Origin: Flavobacteriaceae bacterium
Lineage (GTDB): Bacteria; Bacteroidota; Bacteroidia; Flavobacteriales; Flavobacteriaceae
DNA length: 46,407 nt
Assembly: GCA_002719315.1 (NCBI GenBank)
Contig: PBHD01000006.1
Span: forward strand, 1 to 46,407
Direction of reading: 5' to 3'
In this document: positions 20,440 through 29,111 of the stretch, piece after piece
How positions within the stretch are numbered: the stretch's first letter is position 1
Layout of the letters: each line of letters opens with the position of its first letter
Made by a program: the position numbers and the translations under genes
The notes under the pieces: generated by a model
Database searches by the model: none
What the model was told of the DNA's origin: nothing
The model's input: the letters and a program-made list of their open reading frames with translations, nothing else

Positions 20440-23259
20440 TCATTTTTTTATAACCAAACTTGGGTTTATTGGATACCTTCCAAAAGATTTTCCGTAAATA
20501 GCAATTCCACCATCCCCTTCAGTTTCAATACGAATAGTCATATTACCTTCTTTTAAATAACTCTTCAATTCATCATTACTGATAGGTACTTTTATTAAGT
20601 AACCATATGAACCGGCCTCATTTAATTTTGGTTGATTTGACCAAAAATCATCATCAGTAGATTTATAAGGAGATATTATTTGATTATGCCATGATAAAAC
20701 CCCTCTATGGTCAGCAGGATCATCTAATAAAGTCATTCTTTTTTTAGGTTTGCCATTTACTGAAATTTTTATACGGGATTGAAATAATACTTCGTCAGTC
20801 ATTGGATAAGAGTTTGGGTTCTTACTTGGACTGACTATAGATCCTCTCATCCAATCCATTCCAGCATCAACATAATCTTCACCTATTTTATCTTTATCAA
20901 AGAGCTTTTTTGCTGAAGCTTCAATAATAAAATAAGCTTCTTTAAAACTTAAGGTTTTATATTTGGCGGGAATTTGAATTTCGTATTCAAAAAAACCGCT
21001 TCCAGCTCCATTAACTTTTTTCCCATTCAAAACATTCCATCTTTTTTTTGTCCAATCAGAGTTGGAAAATTCATTAGCTGGTAAACTAACTACTTCCACA
21101 TTCTTTAATTTTTCATTTGAATTAACTTCAAAGTGCATAAAGTTTCTGTGCAATATCTTATTATCCAAAGTTTTTAGTTTAAACGTTAGCTTAGAAAGGC
21201 CGCTATGATTTGGCATTGATAATTCAAGAGGTGTTATGGACTTTTGCATCCATGGATAATATTTTATCCTAAAATTGTCAGATTTAATTAATTTTTCTTC
21301 AGCAATATAATTTGTATGGGACAATTCATATTCGACAATAATTTCTTCTCCATAATTATCACTAGTAAAAGATGAAATAAATAACGGTACATCTATTTTT
21401 TCTCCACCGTTAACCGTTTGACATATTTCAACACCAGTAGATAAATAAACAGGAGCATGAAAATCATTGAGAGTCATTCCTTCTAGAATTTCATCCAACC
21501 CTGTTTTTTTTTCAGATCTATCAAATTTCCAATACCCGTTCCATTCGTTTATAACATCATGATGTTCTGTATATAGCCATCCTGCTACTTCTGGAAACTT
21601 TCTAAAACTATTTATCATTCTGTGATAATCATAACTCCAATCTATATCACCAGTACTTCCTTTATAGCCCCATACATTTCCACACTCAGAATTTACAAAG
21701 GGTTGATCCTGTTGTTTAAATCCATCATAATATAGATGAGAGCCCCCTTTGAAATTTTTTTCAGTTTGATCTTTCAAAAAATTTTCCCATTCATTTCCTG
21801 GCAGGTATACATGCCAAGAGTTTATATCTGTAGCTGTATGAAGTCCTCCACAACAAGTAGAATTATCCTCTATTAGTCTTGATTTATCCAATGATTTTGC
21901 CAGATAATACATCGAAGCCACCCAATTATATGTTTCAGGAAGAATTTCTCTTTCATTTTCTTTATTATCTTCAGGATCATTTTTAGTTGAAAGTCCCCAC
22001 TGTTCATTAAAAATGACCCATGAAAAAATAGAAGGGTGATTATAATCTCTTTTTATCATTTGTTTTAGAGTGTATTCAGATTCATTTCTCATAAATTGAT
22101 CTGGATCACCCCAAGAATTTGGTAAATCCTCAACAACTAAAAGGCCTAATTTATCAGCCCAGTATAATTTTCTTGGAACTTCAACTTTTATATGAACTCT
22201 AATTCCATTTAACCCAATGGATTTACTTCTTAGAATCTCTTCTTTAATAAAGTTATCATTAGGGAATGTATAAAATCCATCTGGATGATAGGATTGATCT
22301 AAAGCTAATTGAAGATATATTGGTTTATTGTTTAACGCAACATATGGATATTCTGTCCCGGGTAAATTAATGGTAGAAATTTTTCGCATTCCAAAATAAG
22401 ATTTAACAATGTCATCATCGAGTGTTATTTCAACATCATAGAGATAAGGATCTTCAAGGTCCCATAATCTCATTTCTGGTATTTTTATATCAAAGCTTCT
22501 TCTTAATTGTCCTGGCTTTACAGTTATATTATGTTTGATTAATCCTTTTTCAGTTTTAATGTTGATATTTAAAGGCAATTCTTTTGTGGCATAATTTTCT
22601 AAATAAGCCGTAACATTTACTTTCTTATTATCAATATCAGGTGTAAAATGAACAGCATCTAAAAAATTTTGCCCTCTTGCTTCTAAATAAATTGTTTGCC
22701 AAATACCTCTGGCATTCCCGTAACCTTGCTTTCCATATAAAGCATAACCTCTTTTAAACTTGTTTGGATCACCAGCATTATCATCTACTTTTAAAGTTAT
22801 GTTTTGATCTTTACCATATTTTATATATGAAGTAAGATCAAAAGAAAAAGGAACATATCCTCCTTGATGTTTGCCTATTAAAATTCCATCAATCCAAAGT
22901 GTTGTTTCCCAATCAGATGCTCCAATTATGATAAATGTCTTTTTTCCTTTCCAATCTTTTGAAACATTTATTTTTCGATTATACCAAGCAATATTAGCCT
23001 CATCTTTAACTCCTGATAATTTTGACCCCCATGGAAAGGGTACTGTGATTGTTTTATCAAACTTTACTCTTTGTTCTTGCCATTTTTCTTTTTCACCAAC
23101 ATTATTTGGGTCAAATTTAAAATCCCATTGACCGTTAAGATTTTCCCATATTTCTCTTTGAAAATCTGGTCTGGGATGCTCAGGCAATGGTATTTGTGAT
23201 TTTAAAATGAATGTTTGTAATAAAAATAATACACTAAAAAATTTAATAAATAGTTTCAT
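20440..23259 (-). CDS. Glycoside hydrolase family 2 protein (beta-galactosidase/beta-glucuronidase-like)
   Basis: 939 residues with a signal peptide (MKLFIKFFSVLFLLQTFILK). The GH2 start HPRPDFQREIWENLNGQWDF is followed by the sugar-binding sandwich (ITVPFPWGSKLSGV, WYNRKI, GASDWETTLWIDG), an immunoglobulin-like domain and the TIM barrel (about 300-600). The acid/base Glu is in SWVIFNEQWG (about residue 419) and the nucleophile Glu in PFVNSECGNVWG (about 525). The C-terminal part is an extra beta-rich region. It probably removes a terminal beta-linked hexose or uronic acid in the periplasm. It leads the operon with SUMF1 and Gfo/Idh/MocA genes; no SusC/SusD pair is nearby. Confidence 0.88.
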   Translation of the reverse strand: MKLFIKFFSVLFLLQTFILKSQIPLPEHPRPDFQREIWENLNGQWDFKFDPNNVGEKEKWQEQRVKFDKTITVPFPWGSKLSGVKDEANIAWYNRKINVSKDWKGKKTFIIIGASDWETTLWIDGILIGKHQGGYVPFSFDLTSYIKYGKDQNITLKVDDNAGDPNKFKRGYALYGKQGYGNARGIWQTIYLEARGQNFLDAVHFTPDIDNKKVNVTAYLENYATKELPLNINIKTEKGLIKHNITVKPGQLRRSFDIKIPEMRLWDLEDPYLYDVEITLDDDIVKSYFGMRKISTINLPGTEYPYVALNNKPIYLQLALDQSYHPDGFYTFPNDNFIKEEILRSKSIGLNGIRVHIKVEVPRKLYWADKLGLLVVEDLPNSWGDPDQFMRNESEYTLKQMIKRDYNHPSIFSWVIFNEQWGLSTKNDPEDNKENEREILPETYNWVASMYYLAKSLDKSRLIEDNSTCCGGLHTATDINSWHVYLPGNEWENFLKDQTEKNFKGGSHLYYDGFKQQDQPFVNSECGNVWGYKGSTGDIDWSYDYHRMINSFRKFPEVAGWLYTEHHDVINEWNGYWKFDRSEKKTGLDEILEGMTLNDFHAPVYLSTGVEICQTVNGGEKIDVPLFISSFTSDNYGEEIIVEYELSHTNYIAEEKLIKSDNFRIKYYPWMQKSITPLELSMPNHSGLSKLTFKLKTLDNKILHRNFMHFEVNSNEKLKNVEVVSLPANEFSNSDWTKKRWNVLNGKKVNGAGSGFFEYEIQIPAKYKTLSFKEAYFIIEASAKKLFDKDKIGEDYVDAGMDWMRGSIVSPSKNPNSYPMTDEVLFQSRIKISVNGKPKKRMTLLDDPADHRGVLSWHNQIISPYKSTDDDFWSNQPKLNEAGSYGYLIKVPISNDELKSYLKEGNMTIRIETEGDGGIAIYGKSFGRYPINPSLVIKK

Positions 23260-23426
23260 GATTTTTCTTTTTTAGAACCGATTAGAAAAAAATCTATATA
23301 CTCTTTTCAAAATAAAATTTATTAATATAAATTTAACCATAAGTTTTAATAACCAAAAACAAACATTTACTCTTAAATAATACCGTTTAATATTATAAAA
23401 CCCTTATTATTATTTAAAGAATAAAT

Positions 23427-23963
23427 ATGAAAAAAATTGTTGCTTTTGGAGCCAGCTCCTCGATAAATTCTATTAACAAAACTTTAGCAAGATATACCTT
23501 GTCACAAGTTAATAATTCAATACATGTAATTTTAGATCTAAATGATTTTGAAATGCCTATCTATAGCGTTGATAGGGAAAAAAAAGAAGGAATTCCTAAG
23601 CTTGCATATAAATTCAAAAAAATTTTAAAAACAGCAGATGGTATTATTATTTCATTTGCTGAACATAATGGAGCATACACAGCAGCATTTAAAAATATTT
23701 TTGATTGGATTTCTAGAATTGAAAAAATTGTTTGGTTCAACAAGCCAATGTTTTTATTGGCTACTTCAAATGGTGATAGAGGAGCTAAGCAGGTTCTTGA
23801 AATTGCGCATTCAAGAATCTCTAGAGGAAATCCTTATCAAATTCCAACATTTTCACTTCCAAATTTTGAGAAAAACTTTACTGAAGAAGAGGGAATATTA
23901 AATAAGGATATAAAAAATGAATTTGAAAAAGCGTTAAGTTTATTCATCTCAAATGTTAATTAA
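23427..23963 (+). CDS. NADPH-dependent FMN reductase family protein
   Basis: 178 residues with the flavodoxin-like fold of the azoreductase/ArsH-type FMN reductases: KIVAFGASSSINSINKTLAR forms the phosphate loop, ADGIIISFAEHNGAYTAAFK carries the family EhN.. block that contacts the flavin ring, and NIFDWISRIEKIVWFNKP is typical of the group. It acts in the cytosol on quinones or free flavins. The stop is directly followed by the ATG of a pirin gene, so the two are co-transcribed, a pairing suggestive of quinone or oxidative-stress handling. Confidence 0.85.
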   Translation: MKKIVAFGASSSINSINKTLARYTLSQVNNSIHVILDLNDFEMPIYSVDREKKEGIPKLAYKFKKILKTADGIIISFAEHNGAYTAAFKNIFDWISRIEKIVWFNKPMFLLATSNGDRGAKQVLEIAHSRISRGNPYQIPTFSLPNFEKNFTEEEGILNKDIKNEFEKALSLFISNVN

Positions 23964-24704
23964 ATGGGAATAACAATCTTTAAAAAGGAGGACCAAGCAA
24001 ATGGAAATTTCAATAATGGGGAAATTCTAGAAAAAAAACCCATTGGATTTTCACAAGATGGAGGAGAATTAAAGCCTTATTCCAACTTATTTTATTGGGC
24101 TCATGCCTGGACCTCATCAAAAAAGAGTATGATAGGGTTACATCCTCATAAAGGTTTTGAGATCTGTAGTTTTGTATTAAAGGGAAATATCAACCATTTT
24201 GATACGAAACAAAACAAATGGATCCCTCTATCTGAGGGAGATGTTCAAATAATTAGATCTGGTAATGGAATTTCTCATGCTGAAGAAATTGATAAAAATT
24301 CTGAAATTTTCCAAATTTGGTTTGATCCAGATCTGAAAAAATCCCTTCAAAAAGAGGCCTCTTATGATGATTATAAATCAGAAGTTTTTAAAGAAAAATC
24401 TTCTGAAAATAAAACTATTAAGTTTATAGCAGGAAATAATTCTCCAATGAGAATGGATACTGAAGGAATTTTAATAAATGAATACAAACTAAACAAAGGA
24501 AAACATACTTTGAAAATTTCCTCAGAATCAATTCATTCATTATTTTTATATGAAGGTTCTCTTAAATACAAAGAGAGCCTCTTAAAGAAAGGAGCGTTTT
24601 TAAAGGTTGAAAACACAAATAAGATAAGTTTTGAAGGAATAGAAAACAGCAGAATTTTTGAAATCATTTCACCTCAAATGCCCTCCTACAATACCTACTC
24701 ATAA
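23964..24704 (+). CDS. Pirin family protein
   Basis: 246 residues, two cupin domains. The N-terminal cupin holds the metal site: HPHKGFEICSFVLKG gives two His, and GNGISHAEE gives the third His and the Glu, all four intact. The second cupin (about 160-246) lacks them, as usual in pirins. Bacterial pirins include quercetinases and regulators, and the exact role cannot be given. It begins immediately after the FMN reductase stop codon (TAAATG). Confidence 0.85.
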   Translation: MGITIFKKEDQANGNFNNGEILEKKPIGFSQDGGELKPYSNLFYWAHAWTSSKKSMIGLHPHKGFEICSFVLKGNINHFDTKQNKWIPLSEGDVQIIRSGNGISHAEEIDKNSEIFQIWFDPDLKKSLQKEASYDDYKSEVFKEKSSENKTIKFIAGNNSPMRMDTEGILINEYKLNKGKHTLKISSESIHSLFLYEGSLKYKESLLKKGAFLKVENTNKISFEGIENSRIFEIISPQMPSYNTYS

Positions 24705-24720
24705 TTTAAAATAAATAAAG

Positions 24721-25137
24721 ATGAGAATATTGCCATACTTTTTATTTTTTGTTTTTTCATTTAATTCATTTGCCCAAGAAACTGAAATCAAAGAAAAAAT
24801 GAGCAAAACAGATGTTAAAAAAAGAAAAAAACTATCTTCATCAAGAGCAATTAATTTCGATGCAAATAATTTATGGGATGCCATAAAACCTGCTTTAGGT
24901 CCGGGCGTATATCAAGAAGATGGAAAAGTTTTATTTAATACAGGAGCTATTTTTTCTACTTCAAACAAATATGTGGAATGGGCTATTAATGGAACTCTAA
25001 TGGGTCAATCTATTCCTTTAAATATTGAAATTCAAGACATTTATGATGTAAAGGTTTTAAAATCTGCAATGGAAACTAGTAAGTATGGGTTAAGAGGTTC
25101 TGCCGGTGTGATCGAAATTATATTAAAAAAAGATTAA
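24721..25137 (+). CDS. Stand-alone TonB-receptor-plug-like secreted protein
   Basis: 138 residues: a signal peptide (MRILPYFLFFVFSFNSFAQ), a Lys-rich linker, then about 80 residues resembling the plug domain of SusC/TonB-dependent receptors: a strand with PLNIEIQDIYDVKVLKS, then AMETSKYGLRGSAGVIEI and a final ILKKD. In receptors the same pattern (V.VLK...A..YG.RG..GVI.I.TK) ends the plug, followed by a barrel. No barrel follows here; the next plus-strand gene is over 2 kb away. It may be a free plug or a remnant. It lies 16 bases after pirin. Confidence 0.6.
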   Translation: MRILPYFLFFVFSFNSFAQETEIKEKMSKTDVKKRKKLSSSRAINFDANNLWDAIKPALGPGVYQEDGKVLFNTGAIFSTSNKYVEWAINGTLMGQSIPLNIEIQDIYDVKVLKSAMETSKYGLRGSAGVIEIILKKD

Positions 25138-25213
25138 ACTAATTAATCGGAACCAAACCAATAAAATCAAATTTCCTAATAGGAATTGGGCCGAAAATTA
25201 AAAATTATTAAGA

Positions 25214-25732
25214 TTATTCGTTTTCTCCTTTTACTCGCTCATGAACATAAAACTCTTGAACTTTTCCATCTGAAATTAATGCATCAATAACTTGATATAA
25301 ATTTACTTCTTTTCCATCAACAGTAAGAGTCATATCATGTCCAGCTGTAACCCATTGTCTTAATTCTCCATCTTTTGTTCTAACATCATTAGCAATGGCA
25401 TATTTAATTTTCCATTTGGGAGAATTTTGATCAAACCATTGGCTTAGAAACTCAATATGAGTGTCAATTCCCTCTATAAACTGCCCTTGTGGACCTCTTG
25501 CTTTGAAGGTATCAGAATCTAATGATCTAATAAGATCAAAATCTCTCTCATTATGTGCTTTTATATAATTATCCCATAGTGTAATATTTTCAATTGATCC
25601 AGCCTCAAGATCTCTTTTTTCTCCCTCATCTGAAATATCATATCCAATTATTGATTGCTTTTTAACAGTAATGGTTTCAGTACATGATATCATAAATGAA
25701 ACTGAAACTAGTAGTAGTATAATATTTTTCAT
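25214..25732 (-). CDS. NTF2-like (SnoaL-type) lipoprotein
   Basis: 172 residues with a lipoprotein signal (VSFMISC, lipidated Cys near residue 17) and an NTF2-like cone: ENITLWDNYIKAHNERDFDL and IRSLDSDTFKARGPQG, then strands WVTAGHDMTLTVDGKEVNLY and a final KVQEFYVHERVK. Proteins of this fold are ligand-binding or enzymatic; the function here is unknown. A TAnnTTTG-type element (TATATTTG at 25756-25763 on the minus strand) lies 23 bases upstream, though without a clear -33 partner. Confidence 0.65.
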   Translation of the reverse strand: MKNIILLLVSVSFMISCTETITVKKQSIIGYDISDEGEKRDLEAGSIENITLWDNYIKAHNERDFDLIRSLDSDTFKARGPQGQFIEGIDTHIEFLSQWFDQNSPKWKIKYAIANDVRTKDGELRQWVTAGHDMTLTVDGKEVNLYQVIDALISDGKVQEFYVHERVKGENE

Positions 25733-25795
25733 TTTATTTAATTTTTATTATTGAACAAATATATAGATAGTTTTGTTAGATTATAAAGATAACTG

Positions 25796-26362
25796 TCACT
25801 GATTTTTAGATTTAAAACTTATCGATCTCACTTCGACATTAATGCTCGAGTCAATAAATTTTACAACATATAAACTCTTATTATCAGATTCCAGCATATC
25901 TTCATATTTTTTCTCGTTAATTAATCTATTAACCATATCTGGGGTTGTATTGCTATGTCCTGAAATCAGGATATTTTTCCCATAATTAGTTTTAATAAAG
26001 TTCTGAATATTGATTTTATTCGGTGAATATATTTTTGGCTCGATGTTTTTTTTCCTAGAAACTGGAGCAATAGTCTGCATTGTCCTTTTATAAGAAGTTG
26101 TGTAAATGGAATTCAAGGGTATGCTGTCAAAATATTTTGCCCAATGATTGGCTCTGGCTAATCCTTTTGAAGTTAAGTTTGGGTTCTTCTCATTTGGATT
26201 ACTCCTATCTTTTTCAGCATGTCGTATTAAGTAAAATGTAGTAATACTATTTTCTTTGTCCAAAGTCATTTTTATCGCATATGTTGCTATCAAATAACCG
26301 ATAAAGAGTCCTATTGATAAGGATACAAATAGTATCAAGTAAAATTTAACTTTTTTATTCAT
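25796..26362 (-). CDS. Membrane-anchored histidine phosphatase family protein
   Basis: 188 residues. An N-terminal transmembrane segment (about 6-28) anchors a branch-1 histidine phosphatase domain: the catalytic RHAEKD follows TTFYLIRHAE (about 43-52), the conserved Arg is in TTSYKRTMQTI and the second His in LISGHSNTTPDMV. It is close in size to SixA-type phosphatases, but the substrate is unknown. The domain probably faces the periplasm. It is 6 bases after the next small lipoprotein gene. Confidence 0.75.
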   Translation of the reverse strand: MNKKVKFYLILFVSLSIGLFIGYLIATYAIKMTLDKENSITTFYLIRHAEKDRSNPNEKNPNLTSKGLARANHWAKYFDSIPLNSIYTTSYKRTMQTIAPVSRKKNIEPKIYSPNKINIQNFIKTNYGKNILISGHSNTTPDMVNRLINEKKYEDMLESDNKSLYVVKFIDSSINVEVRSISFKSKNQ

Positions 26363-26368
26363 TCTTAA

Positions 26369-26611
26369 TTAATAGCAATATTGATCTCCTATTTCATGTG
26401 AATCATAGATTTCTTTTGATACTTTCCCAGAGGCCCAACGATCTTCTGAAAACCCATCTTCATTTGTTCCTCCTACTCCACTAATAGTACCTCTAAAATA
26501 AAAATAGTATTCTCCATTAATGTCTCTTTTTTCTTCAATTTCTATACAGTCATCATTCTTTTTACAATTGAAAAATAAACTAATTAAAAAAATTAATATA
26601 TACCTAGACAT
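26369..26611 (-). CDS. Small Cys-containing lipoprotein
   Basis: 80 residues. The hydrophobic start MSRYILIFLISLFFNC ends in a lipobox-like FFNC, followed by KKNDDCIEIEEKRDINGEYY, a central FRGTISGVGGTNEDGF and a terminal DQYCY. No family recognised. It is probably exported and lipid-anchored. The short gap to the histidine phosphatase gene suggests shared transcription. Confidence 0.5.
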   Translation of the reverse strand: MSRYILIFLISLFFNCKKNDDCIEIEEKRDINGEYYFYFRGTISGVGGTNEDGFSEDRWASGKVSKEIYDSHEIGDQYCY

Positions 26612-26696
26612 CTATGGACAGTTAGACTTTTAATATAAAAAATTTGATCAAATTACTTCAACAACCAATTAAAAGTATTGAAAACAAAATTTTTCA

Positions 26697-27119
26697 TTAA
26701 TTCATTATAATTACTCCTTCAGCCAGAAATGACATTTTTATTTCCTCCTTATCAATTAATGATATCTCTTCCTTAGACTTCCCTGCATCTTCAGCATAAT
26801 GCTTTAATTGGGCTACGCTTAATGTATCAATAGAAAGTTTTCCATTAACAACAGCCAATTTTCCTTCTGCTCCTTCTTTAGGGACAAAAAAACTATAATC
26901 TTTGAATCTCACAAAAATAGTTTTCTCTTCAACATCCAATTCCATCCAACATCCCTTCATTTTACATGTAGACTTAATTTCCCCTTTAATTTGAATATTA
27001 TCCTGTAAATTTATTAAGTCTTTAGTTTCTGTAACTGTAAATTTTTCTCCAAAAAAGGACTGAATTTGTCCAAAAGAAATAACCGGAGCAAAAATTAAAA
27101 GTATTACTAGTTTTCTCAT
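26697..27119 (-). CDS. Secreted DUF4920 protein
   Basis: 140 residues with a signal peptide (MRKLVILLIFAPVISFGQ). The KGEIKSTCKMKGCWMELDVE segment, with its two Cys four residues apart, is the hallmark of DUF4920; FVRFKDYSFFVPKEGAEGKL and the C-terminal beta strands complete the domain. Function unknown; the conserved CxxxC could bind a metal or haem. A copy of the short dispersed repeat lies about 60 bases upstream of its start. Confidence 0.75.
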   Translation of the reverse strand: MRKLVILLIFAPVISFGQIQSFFGEKFTVTETKDLINLQDNIQIKGEIKSTCKMKGCWMELDVEEKTIFVRFKDYSFFVPKEGAEGKLAVVNGKLSIDTLSVAQLKHYAEDAGKSKEEISLIDKEEIKMSFLAEGVIIMN

Positions 27120-27178
27120 GATTATTTATTTTAACCCAATTAAATATAATCAAATTAAAGGTAATCTGATACAGGCAG

Positions 27179-27208
27179 AATACCTATAGATTTTTTAACT
27201 GATTAAAG
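27179..27208. repeat. Short dispersed repeat, copy A
   Basis: AATACCTATAGATT, then TTTTAACTGATTAAAG: closely related to the copies at 29069 and 29570, differing at a few positions. It lies in the spacer between the DUF4920 gene and the cold-shock gene. Copies occur only in spacers here, so a regulatory or structural role is possible. Confidence 0.4.
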
Positions 27209-27310
27209 ATGACTATATAATACAAAAAAGGTCATATAATATAAATTAATAAACATTTACTTCTTCTTTATGTGTACATTCGCATAATTAAAAATAAAAA
27301 TATAATAAAA

Positions 27311-27502
27311 ATGAGTAAAACAGGAACTGTAAAATTTTTTAATCGAGCAAAAGGGTTTGGATTTATTGAAGGTGAGGAAGGCAAAGATATTTTTGTTCAC
27401 GCAAATAACTTAACTGATCAAATTAGTGATGGAGATAAGGTTACTTATGATGTTGAAGACACTCCTAAAGGACCTAGTGCAATAAATGTTAAAATTCAAT
27501 AA
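27311..27502 (+). CDS. cspA: Cold-shock domain protein
   Basis: 63 residues, typical of bacterial cold-shock proteins. It has both RNA-binding motifs, KGFGFIEG (RNP1) and DIFVHANN (RNP2), and starts MSKTGTVKFFNRAKG. These proteins bind single-stranded RNA and melt secondary structure. The Met at 27311 fits the family; an in-frame Met 13 codons upstream would add an AT-rich, lysine-heavy extension and was rejected. The spacer upstream is about 190 bases and the gene is followed by a terminator. Confidence 0.93.
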   Translation: MSKTGTVKFFNRAKGFGFIEGEEGKDIFVHANNLTDQISDGDKVTYDVEDTPKGPSAINVKIQ

Positions 27503-27529
27503 TTTTTTTAAAAATTTTAAATTTATGAT

Positions 27530-27560
27530 AAACCCTCTTCAAAATTAAGAGGGTTTTATA
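27530..27560 (+). terminator. Rho-independent terminator after cspA
   Basis: A perfect 10-base stem (AAACCCTCTT with AAGAGGGTTT) around a 7-base loop, 27530-27556, followed by a short T-run. It lies 28 bases after the cold-shock stop codon. The stem core (CCCTC/GAGGG) is the same as in the terminator at 17286-17323. Confidence 0.7.
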
Positions 27561-27574
27561 CATTTATAATACTT

Positions 27575-27721
27575 ATGAAAAAGCTAATACTTATTTTATC
27601 AGAAATCTTTAGTTTTTTTGGCCCAATAGCAGGCAGATATTATAGATTTAAGAATTCAGATGGAGATCCTATAAGCGGTGGATTAAAAACAGAAAAAAAA
27701 GATCTGAAAAGGGATTTATAG
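27575..27721 (+). CDS. Possible 48-residue membrane-associated protein
   Basis: An ATG-to-TAG frame just after the cold-shock terminator. It encodes MKKLILILSEIFSFFGPIAG, a hydrophobic or amphipathic start, then RYYRFKNSDGDPISGG and a charged KTEKKDLKRDL tail. The clear change from hydrophobic to basic character and normal codon use suggest a real small protein. No family recognised. Confidence 0.45.
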   Translation: MKKLILILSEIFSFFGPIAGRYYRFKNSDGDPISGGLKTEKKDLKRDL

Positions 27722-27756
27722 CACTTATGAAATTACCTTACTAACGGTGAAACTTT

Positions 27757-28608
27757 TTAGTCTCTTGGGCTTCTTCCCATTCCATCTGGAATTCCTTTGT
27801 AATGTCTAAATTGCTCAACAGATACTCCATTAACTATCTTTATTCTATCTCTTATTTTTTTATAAACATTTTCTTTGTCTGGATAATTATTAATGTCTGA
27901 CCCCAAATAGTTAAACCATCCACTCGACCATTGACTTAAATATTTAGCTCCAGCAGCCACTCTTTGATTAACATATTTGTCAATATTTACTGTTGTATTT
28001 TTGTCTTTTATATTACCTCCATAAAAAAGAAATTCAGGAACAAGGTGGGCATCCAAATTGTTATGAATAATATCTCCCTCATACATTAAGGGCCACTCTG
28101 CTGCCCTAACAGCATCAGCTGTTAAATAAGCTGCTGCTCGATGATCACTCTTATGCCATACCTGATAATTAAATCCTGGATCAAATGACATCAGTACATC
28201 AGGTTTAAATTTGCGAATATAATGTACTAGTTTGCCTATTGTTTCTTCCTTATCAGCAAATTCTAGACGCCCATCATCATAACCTAGATTAACATAATTT
28301 TCTTCTGAAAGACCAATCTCTTTCATAGCATCAATTTGTTCTTGCCTTCTTATTTTAGACAAATCTGTTTTGCTCATATTAGGATCTTTAGTACCTACAT
28401 TTCCAGTAGTTAAAGTCACTATGTAGATGTTGTTTCCATTTGCTTTTAACATTGCTAATGTTCCATGTGATAGATGGTCATCATCTGGATGTGCACCTAT
28501 AAGCAATATAGTTTTTCCTACCCATTCACTTATTGGTGTCTTTGGTTGTGAAAAACATAACGGAATATTAATAATAAAGAGGAGAATGAATTTATTAATT
28601 GTTTTCAT
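27757..28608 (-). CDS. Secreted PIG-L family deacetylase
   Basis: 283 residues with a signal peptide (to about residue 20). The zinc site of LmbE/PIG-L enzymes is present as LIGAHPDDDHLSHG (about 36-49), and the third His lies in VWHKSDHRAAAYL (about 150). The family removes N-acetyl groups from amino sugars such as GlcNAc-inositol and related glycans; here the exported enzyme probably acts on a glycan. The exact substrate is unknown. It has no same-strand partner close by. Confidence 0.85.
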   Translation of the reverse strand: MKTINKFILLFIINIPLCFSQPKTPISEWVGKTILLIGAHPDDDHLSHGTLAMLKANGNNIYIVTLTTGNVGTKDPNMSKTDLSKIRRQEQIDAMKEIGLSEENYVNLGYDDGRLEFADKEETIGKLVHYIRKFKPDVLMSFDPGFNYQVWHKSDHRAAAYLTADAVRAAEWPLMYEGDIIHNNLDAHLVPEFLFYGGNIKDKNTTVNIDKYVNQRVAAGAKYLSQWSSGWFNYLGSDINNYPDKENVYKKIRDRIKIVNGVSVEQFRHYKGIPDGMGRSPRD

Positions 28609-28700
28609 TGTCTTGATTTTTAGTTACTTAAATATAATAAAATTTTAGACAAGATTTTTCACCATGTAAGGCGAATACGCACCCTGAAAGCGGAACAAAG

Positions 28701-28739
28701 AATATGATTCTTTAATATTTATTGTAATTTAGATTCGTG
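28701..28739. repeat. Partial, diverged copy of the short repeat
   Basis: GATTCTTTAA, then TATTTATTGTAATTTAG: this matches the second half of the copy at 29069 (GATTCTTTAAGTGATTTATT and GTAAATTAG) with small changes. It sits just before the start codon of the gene at 28737, as the better copy sits just before the gene at 29112. Confidence 0.25.
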
Positions 28740-29012
28740 AAGTTTTTAAAATTTGCTACTTTATCAAGTGTCTTTTGTTTAATTCTTTGCTTTTTATTAA
28801 GATTTTTGGTGAATTCACCAGAAGATTCTTTGGATCATGATATTAAAACTGACATTGTTGGTGCGGTCTTTACTTTTTTCATCACAAATATTCCTTGCGT
28901 GATCTACCTACTTATTATTGAAGCAACTCAAAAAAGGAGAAATAAAATTGTTTTTTTTATAACACAGAATTTAGCTGTGATCATTAGTTTTGTTCTCGGC
29001 ATAATAAAATAA
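28737..29012 (+). CDS. Small membrane protein with three predicted TM segments
   Basis: 91 residues from a GTG start. Three hydrophobic segments (about 5-24, 40-62 and 71-89) are separated by a charged loop (NSPEDSLDHDIKTD) and a basic loop (EATQKRRNK). No family recognised. The GTG is the only suitable start, and the upstream spacer contains a diverged copy of the local repeat. Topology suggests an inner-membrane protein. Confidence 0.5.
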   Translation: MKFLKFATLSSVFCLILCFLLRFLVNSPEDSLDHDIKTDIVGAVFTFFITNIPCVIYLLIIEATQKRRNKIVFFITQNLAVIISFVLGIIK

Positions 29013-29068
29013 ATATATTTTCTCCCTGATAAAAAGGCCAGAAATTAGAAACTATCCAATACAAACCC

Positions 29069-29111
29069 AATACCTATAGATTCTTTAAGTGATTTATTGT
29101 AAATTAGGGTT
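29069..29111. repeat. Short dispersed repeat, copy B
   Basis: AATACCTATAGATTCTTTAA, then GTGATTTATTGTAAATTAGG, ending right before the ATG at 29112. It shares the 20-base core CTATAGATTCTTTAAGTGAT minus its first base with copy C at 29570, which lacks the TATTGTAAAT insertion between GTGATT and AGGGTT. The repeat may serve as a promoter or leader element for the following gene. Confidence 0.45.

Noticed and set aside
28661-28700. Locally GC-richer stretch before the gene at 28737 as a gene fragment
   Set aside because: Short open frames exist on the plus strand, but none is long enough or similar to a known protein.
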